A DNA stretch of 45,878 bases from an uncultured Selenomonas sp. (GTDB lineage Bacteria; Bacillota; Negativicutes; Selenomonadales; Selenomonadaceae): assembly GCA_902766095.1 (NCBI GenBank), contig CACXCN010000032.1:1-45878 (forward strand), given 5' to 3'. The position numbers and the translations under genes are program-made. Positions 41,050 through 45,878 of this stretch are shown here, piece by piece (the stretch's first letter is position 1; each line of letters starts with the position of its first letter). Under the pieces are notes generated by a model. It ran no database searches. It saw nothing but the letters and a program-made list of their open reading frames with translations, and was not told where the DNA came from.

Positions 41050-44000
41050 ATGCGAAATCTCACTGAAATAGCTCTGAAAAACCGGATCCTCGTCTGGTAC
41101 TTCATCATCATGACAGCCATCGGCGGCATATTCGCCTACAACAAGCTCGGCCGCATGGAGGACCCGCAGTTCACCATCCGCGAGATGGTCATCCAGGCCA
41201 ACTGGCCGGGCGCTACGGCCCGCGAGATGCAGGACCAGGTAACGGACAAACTCGAGAAGAAGATACAGGATATCCCGGGGCTCGACAAACTCGAAAGCGA
41301 GACCCGCGAGGGCCAGACCGTCATCTATGTCACGCTGAAGGATGAAGTCCCGAAAAGCTCGATCCGCGATACTTGGCGCGATGTGCGCAATTTCTGCGAG
41401 GAGCTCAAGAACGAGGGCGGTCTGCCGGACGGCGTCTATGGACCGTTCTACAATGACCGTTTCGACGACGTCTACGGCTCCATATACGCAGTGACCGGCG
41501 ACGGCTACAACTATGAGGAAATGCGGCGCTACGCCGAAAATACCCGTCGCATGATCCTGCAGCTGGACAGCGTGCAGAAAGTCGAACTCATCGGCGAGCA
41601 GCCCGAGCATGTATATGTCGAGCTCTCGCGAGCCAAGATATCTGAGCTCGGCATCAGCCCGCAGGTCATTTCCCAGGCCCTGTCTGGCCAAAACAATATG
41701 ACGGCCTCCGGCATGCTCGAAACCGACAGCAACAACGTCTATCTGCGCGTCAGCGGCGAGTACAAGGACCTCGACGATATCCGCAACACCCCGATCAATG
41801 CCAACGGCCGCGTCCTGCGCCTCGGCGACATCGCAAAGGTCGAGCGGAAATTCGTCGATCCGCCGGAGCCCAAGATGTATTTCAACGGTGAACCGGCCAT
41901 CGGCATCGCCGTCTCCATGGAGGATGGCGGCAATATCCTGAAGCTCGGTGAAAACCTGAAGAAGACGATTGCCCGCATCAGCGATGACCTGCCGGTCGGC
42001 CTCGAGATTCATCAGGTATCGAACCAGCCGGCTGTCGTCCAGAATTCCATCCATGACTTCGTCAAGACGTTGTTCGAAGCGATCGTCATCGTGCTGGCCG
42101 TCAGCTTCCTGTCGCTCGGCATGCGCACCGGCCTCGTCGTCGCCTGCTGCATACCGCTCGTGCTCTGCGGCACGTTCGTCGCCATGTACCTGTTCGGCAT
42201 CGACCTGCACAAAGTCTCGCTGGGCTCGCTCATCATAGCGCTCGGCCTGCTCGTCGATGATGCCATCATCGCGGTCGAGATGATGAGCGTCCAGCTCGAG
42301 CGCGGCCATGACCGCTTCACGGCCGCCTGCTACGCGTTCAATGCGACCGCGAAACCGATGCTGACTGGTACGCTCATCACCTGCTGCGGCTTCATCCCCG
42401 TAGCTTTCTCCATCGGTATGGCGGCCGAGTTCTGTCAGGCTCTGTTCCCGGTCATCAGCATCGCCCTGCTGCTGTCCTGGATTGTCTCGGTCATGGTGGC
42501 CCCGCTGTTCGGCTACCACCTGATAAAAGTCGAGGTTAAGAAGGATGCCGAGGGACATATCGACCCGTATCAGAGCAAATTCTACACCTACTTCCGTCAG
42601 CTGCTGCACTTCTTCCTGAGTCACCGGAAGCCCGTACTCATCGGCACGCTGCTGCTGTTCCTGGTATCGTGCTTCACGATGACGAAAATCAAGCAGGAAT
42701 TCTTCCCGCCGTCGCTGCGACCGGAAATCCTGGTGCAGATGAAGCTGCCAGAGGGCTCGTCCATGGCAGCTACTCAGGAAGCCTGCAACCGCATGTCAGA
42801 CTGGCTGTCTGAGCGTCAGGACATGCTCGACAACTATTCCTACTACGTCGGGCAGTACGCACCGCGCTTCGTGCTGACGGTCGATCCGAAAGCGAATACC
42901 GACAGCGCCGGTGAATTCGTCATCGTGGCCAAAGATACCGAATCGCGCACAAAACTGGCCAATGAGCTGGAGGAAGCCTTCACGGATGAATTCAGCGACA
43001 TCGAGTCGAATATCCAGTTCATCCAGACCGGCCCGCCGGCCGATTATCCAGTCATGCTGCGCGTGACCGGCCGTACGGTGGATGAGGCGAAAGACCTCGC
43101 CGCCCAGGTCGCAGACATCGTAGCTGACGACCCGAACAACTACAACATCACGACCGACTGGGGACCGAAGAGCAAGGTCATGCACCTCGAGCTCGACCAG
43201 AACAAGCTGCGCTCGCTAGGGCTTTCCTCGCAGGTCGTCACCCAGATGATATACACGGAGCTCACCGGAGCACAGGCCGCCCAGTTCTACAGCGGCGACC
43301 GCACCATAGATATCGACCTGCGGCTTGCCGATACGGACCGCCACAGCCTCGCCGATATGAAGTCCCTGCCGATATACCTCGGCAGCGCCGGCTATGTACC
43401 ACTCGATCAGATTGCCAAAATCTCCTATGACGCCGAAGAAGGGCTCATAAAGCGCCATAACCTCCTGCCGACCGTCACCGTCCGCGCCGCTATCCACAGC
43501 GGTACCGCGAATGATGCGACACAGAAAGCCTATGACGCGACGCAGCAGCTGCGCGCCAACCTGCCGCTCGGCTGCTCCATCGAACCCACCGGCTCGCTCG
43601 AGGACAGTGACGATGCATCGAAATATCTCGTGACGCCGATACCGGCCATGATATTCATCATCATGACGCTGCTCATGCTGCAGCTGCGCAGTGCCAAGCT
43701 CATGCTGCTGACCATATTGACGGCGCCACTCGGCATCATCGGGGTGGCCTGGGGCATGCTCCTGTTCAACAGCGCGCTTGGCTTCGTCTCCGAGCTGGGC
43801 ATACTGGCCCTCTCTGGCATGATCATCCGCAATTCGGTCATACTGATCGACCAGATACAGAAACATCTGGCCGCCGGCGAGGATCCCTATGATGCGATCA
43901 TCGATTCGGCCGTTCTGCGCTTCCGGCCGATCATGCTGACCGCTGCAGCAGCCATATTGGGCATGGTCCCGCTCATGGCCAGCACATTCTGGGGCCCGAT

Positions 44001-44103
44001 GGCCGTAGCCATCGCGAGCGGCCTGTTCGTCGCCACGGTGCTGACGCTGCTGGTCCTGCCGACCATGTACGCCGTCGCCTACCATGTAGAAAATAAGGGC
44101 TAA
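41050..44103 (+). CDS. RND-family efflux permease (AcrB-like)
   Basis: 1017-residue inner-membrane proton-driven pump of full length: one N-terminal membrane helix, a large periplasmic loop, membrane helices 2-6, a second periplasmic loop and helices 8-12. The proton relay acidic pair is present in GLLVDDAII (Asp403-Asp404, membrane helix 4). The closest style is the single-adaptor drug/cation exporters whose first residues read NLTEIALKNR. ATG 41050 is preferred to GTG 41044 because GAGG precedes it by 5 nt. It is the last gene of the operon and ends at the terminator at 44127-44173. Substrates cannot be told from sequence. Confidence 0.94.
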   Translation: MRNLTEIALKNRILVWYFIIMTAIGGIFAYNKLGRMEDPQFTIREMVIQANWPGATAREMQDQVTDKLEKKIQDIPGLDKLESETREGQTVIYVTLKDEVPKSSIRDTWRDVRNFCEELKNEGGLPDGVYGPFYNDRFDDVYGSIYAVTGDGYNYEEMRRYAENTRRMILQLDSVQKVELIGEQPEHVYVELSRAKISELGISPQVISQALSGQNNMTASGMLETDSNNVYLRVSGEYKDLDDIRNTPINANGRVLRLGDIAKVERKFVDPPEPKMYFNGEPAIGIAVSMEDGGNILKLGENLKKTIARISDDLPVGLEIHQVSNQPAVVQNSIHDFVKTLFEAIVIVLAVSFLSLGMRTGLVVACCIPLVLCGTFVAMYLFGIDLHKVSLGSLIIALGLLVDDAIIAVEMMSVQLERGHDRFTAACYAFNATAKPMLTGTLITCCGFIPVAFSIGMAAEFCQALFPVISIALLLSWIVSVMVAPLFGYHLIKVEVKKDAEGHIDPYQSKFYTYFRQLLHFFLSHRKPVLIGTLLLFLVSCFTMTKIKQEFFPPSLRPEILVQMKLPEGSSMAATQEACNRMSDWLSERQDMLDNYSYYVGQYAPRFVLTVDPKANTDSAGEFVIVAKDTESRTKLANELEEAFTDEFSDIESNIQFIQTGPPADYPVMLRVTGRTVDEAKDLAAQVADIVADDPNNYNITTDWGPKSKVMHLELDQNKLRSLGLSSQVVTQMIYTELTGAQAAQFYSGDRTIDIDLRLADTDRHSLADMKSLPIYLGSAGYVPLDQIAKISYDAEEGLIKRHNLLPTVTVRAAIHSGTANDATQKAYDATQQLRANLPLGCSIEPTGSLEDSDDASKYLVTPIPAMIFIIMTLLMLQLRSAKLMLLTILTAPLGIIGVAWGMLLFNSALGFVSELGILALSGMIIRNSVILIDQIQKHLAAGEDPYDAIIDSAVLRFRPIMLTAAAAILGMVPLMASTFWGPMAVAIASGLFVATVLTLLVLPTMYAVAYHVENKG

Positions 44104-44126
44104 GGACGACTATCTATCAGCTGAAG

Positions 44127-44173
44127 AAAAAATACGGAGTGAACTCGGAATATGAGCTCACTCCGTATTTTTA
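44127..44173 (+). terminator. Terminator of the RND operon
   Basis: A 16-bp stem with one mismatch (44131-44146 with 44154-44169), a 7-nt loop and flanking A and T runs, 27 nt after the stop. The flanking A run may also let it act on the minus strand. Confidence 0.88.
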
Positions 44174-44178
44174 TGCCG

Positions 44179-44287
44179 CGGTGGATGAGGTGTAGCCTCG
44201 ACACGTCTCTATACTTCGAGTTAAATCCTCTATGTAGCGAGTTCCTCTAGCTACACCTCTTTCGTCTCGTGACTACGTCACGAGACG
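44179..44287. repeat. Dispersed intergenic repeat, copy B
   Basis: Homologous in inverse orientation to 31505-31586. Shared parts are CGGTGGATGAGGTGTAGC (44179-44196, 18 of 18), the CTCTATGTAGCGA block, AGCTACACCT and TTTCGTCTCG. The outer ends seen in copy A (AGCCTTCYCCTCAG) are missing here, and a palindromic TCTCGTGACTACGTCACGAGA follows. It fills most of the gap between the RND operon and the lipase gene. Confidence 0.72.
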
Positions 44288-44341
44288 GATGAAGTGGCGA
44301 GCTGCTGAGTTGCGGTACTCCCCTATTGATAACTCGGCTGA

Positions 44342-45721
44342 CTAGGCTTTTTGATGCTGGCGGAGGTCGGCAATGCGCTGGGCTCCGGCGGTGACATTCA
44401 GATAGCCGGCCGCCTCGAGAGGCGTCAGCTCGCGGGCTGTGGTACTGCGCAACTGCAGCGACACTACCTGCCCCCGGTCGTCGTATACCGCTTCCTCCAG
44501 CGTCAGGCGATAGTTGTCCGCCTCATTCTTCATCCGCTTGCCGGTAAAGTGCTGCATCAGCACATAATGACAGCCCTGCTGGCGAGCCGCTGAGAGCAGC
44601 TGCGGCAGATTGTCCGTCGGTACTGCAGCTACTTTCTGCTCCTGCTGCCACTCTGGCGCCCAGCTGACATTGTCATAGGCTGAGGCAAGGGTATCGTGCA
44701 GGAGTCGCTTCATATACGGTGCGTCAGCAGCCATCGCATCATCCAGCTCTAGCACCGGCGAAGCCACGTAAAGGCCGCCGCTGACGTTTTCCGCCTGCTT
44801 GGCACTCAGCAAGCTGCTGGTACGCGTCGAATCATCCATGTAGTGCCGCAGCGTCTGATCGAGGTACACGGAGAGCGAATGCGGGAATCGGGCTGTCGAG
44901 CGCGCCTGCTGCCATTCCACCCTCTGGCCGAATTGCACAAAGCCGCCAGAAAGTGACTGCAGTACCGCCTTTACCGGGTCCCCCGCGATCGTCACGCGCC
45001 GCAGGTGAAATTTCGACTCATACGCACGGGCGAATGTCTCATTCCCTACGGCCGGCGCTCCGAAGGTAATGACCTCAAGCTGATCGGCAGCCACGCCCAT
45101 ATCGGCCAGACGTGCGGCCGTCAGCGTAGCTGCAGCCCCGCCGAGACTATGACCTGTGATATAGATCCGGGCTCCGGGGTGTTTCTTGAGCTCGCTCGCC
45201 ATTACCTCGCCCGGCGTCGGCTCCATACTGCCGTCGGAACTGCTGAACAGCGCTGCCCGGGTGAATTCATCAAATCCCCTATGGACCAGCGCATCACTGC
45301 CCGAACCGTTCTCCCGCGCGGTCGCGGCGAACTCTGCAGGCGTATGTCCGCCGAATTTCACGCGGCGTACGCGCAGATCGATCTGGGCATCATGCAGCGT
45401 CTCCGTCCCGGGGAAAGCCAGCATGTAAATCTCGCTGCCATCCGGCAGCAAGCGGTGGGCCAGATGAAAACGTCCCTCGGCCACGCCCACTTTGTTAAAG
45501 CGTGAGTCGATCGTCCAGCCCGTCCGCTGCAACCAGTCCCTCGTCAGTACATTCAGCTCGTCCTGATAGGAGGCCATGCATAGCAGTGACGCTCCGAAAT
45601 CGAGCTCGGCCTCGGACAGAGCCGCCTCGACACGCGTAATCGTTCCAGCAGTCAGCAGGACTGCCAGCAGCATCGCTCCTGTCACCTGCCGTACCACATT
45701 TCGGAACCTCGAAATCCACAT
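44342..45721 (-). CDS. Secreted class 3 lipase-like alpha/beta hydrolase
   Basis: 459 residues from ATG 45721 (a GTG 12 nt earlier is the alternative). The N-terminal signal peptide ends near VEAALS (about residue 36). The lipase_3 core spans about 75-290: FPGTE (near 107) for the oxyanion hole, GHSLGG with nucleophile Ser192, Asp in AGDPVK (near 243) and a His in FPHSL (near 280). The C-terminal 170 residues have no motif I recognise. The substrate could be a phospholipid or other acyl ester in the periplasm or outside. It starts just beyond the tRNA terminator with no clear promoter of its own, so read-through from the tRNA transcript is possible. Confidence 0.85.
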   Translation of the reverse strand: MWISRFRNVVRQVTGAMLLAVLLTAGTITRVEAALSEAELDFGASLLCMASYQDELNVLTRDWLQRTGWTIDSRFNKVGVAEGRFHLAHRLLPDGSEIYMLAFPGTETLHDAQIDLRVRRVKFGGHTPAEFAATARENGSGSDALVHRGFDEFTRAALFSSSDGSMEPTPGEVMASELKKHPGARIYITGHSLGGAAATLTAARLADMGVAADQLEVITFGAPAVGNETFARAYESKFHLRRVTIAGDPVKAVLQSLSGGFVQFGQRVEWQQARSTARFPHSLSVYLDQTLRHYMDDSTRTSSLLSAKQAENVSGGLYVASPVLELDDAMAADAPYMKRLLHDTLASAYDNVSWAPEWQQEQKVAAVPTDNLPQLLSAARQQGCHYVLMQHFTGKRMKNEADNYRLTLEEAVYDDRGQVVSLQLRSTTARELTPLEAAGYLNVTAGAQRIADLRQHQKA

Positions 45722-45752
45722 AAAGCCCGCCACCCTTCTGAATATGAAATAG

Positions 45753-45780
45753 CAAAAACGGACAGGAAAAATTCCTGTCC
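45753..45780 (-). terminator. Terminator of the tRNA-Leu transcript
   Basis: On the minus strand, a 9-bp perfect stem GGACAGGAA/TTCCTGTCC (45760-45768 with 45772-45780) followed by GTTTTTG, 15 nt after the CCA end of the tRNA. Confidence 0.82.
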
Positions 45781-45794
45781 GCTATATTCACAAA

Positions 45795-45878
45795 TGGTGC
45801 GGTAGAGAGGACTTGAACCTCCACGATGTCACCACCACTAGTACCTGAAACTAGCGCGTCTGCCAATTCCGCCACTAC
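45795..45878 (-). tRNA. tRNA-Leu(CAG), 5' end cut by window edge
   Basis: On the minus strand, the D-arm GTGGCGGAATTGGCAGACGC, the anticodon stem CTAGT/ACTAG with loop TTCAGGT (anticodon CAG), a long class II variable arm, the T-arm with GGTTCAAGT, the acceptor strand CTACCGC, discriminator A and encoded CCA (45795-45797). The acceptor 5' strand should be GCGGTAG; only its last four bases fall within the window, so three are missing. Confidence 0.95.

Noticed and set aside
1-45878. CRISPR array, rRNA operon, prophage or integrase
   Set aside because: No regularly spaced direct repeats, no rRNA sequence, no phage structural or recombinase genes were seen on either strand.

Overview
The window looks like a chromosomal segment from a diderm firmicute of the class Negativicutes (Selenomonas/Mitsuokella-like). 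This is an inference, not a database result. The reasons are a G+C-rich genome, strong firmicute-type Shine-Dalgarno sites with frequent TTG and GTG starts, and clear outer-membrane traits: a Wza-type polysaccharide export protein, an RND pump with a lipoprotein adaptor, and an SbmA/YddA-type ABC protein. There are no rRNA genes and no CRISPR array. One tRNA-Leu(CAG) gene is cut by the right edge.

Layout. (1) 1-5480, plus strand: a repeat element cut by the left edge, a class III aminotransferase behind a consensus promoter and a terminator-like leader hairpin, then a cytidylate-kinase-like protein, an APC amino acid permease and an iron-dependent alcohol dehydrogenase. The permease, aminotransferase and dehydrogenase could form an amino-acid catabolic route. 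(2) 5511-17928, minus strand: an M23 peptidase, an SLBB export protein, a trkA-trkH-trkH-AEC transporter operon, an SF1 helicase with a RelE-like N-terminus coupled to a coiled-coil protein, and a secreted SGNH hydrolase. (3) 18222-31286: an LtaS/OpgB-type sulfatase-fold protein, a sacsin/Hsp90-like ATPase, a LysR regulator divergent from a 70-residue protein, a 266-bp MITE-like element, an ABC protein, a periplasmic sugar-binding lipoprotein paired with a chemoreceptor, and rfbD. (4) 31427-37207: an island with a probable restriction-modification operon (short coupled ORF, Eco57I-type methylase, T5orf172-helicase), bounded by a dispersed repeat and a perfect inverted repeat. (5) 37421-45878: a DUF362 ferredoxin-like protein, a roughly 460-nt structured noncoding RNA transcribed from a perfect consensus promoter, a marR-RND efflux operon, a second copy of a dispersed repeat, a class 3 lipase and the tRNA.

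The most interesting observations are: the unidentified large structured RNA at 38672-39130; an 18-bp promoter block (17/18 identical) shared by the RelE-helicase operon and the restriction-modification operon 21 kb away, suggesting common control of two defence-like units; the methylase that lacks its own ribosome-binding site and overlaps a 24-codon ORF; and two dispersed repeat families, each with two copies in the window.
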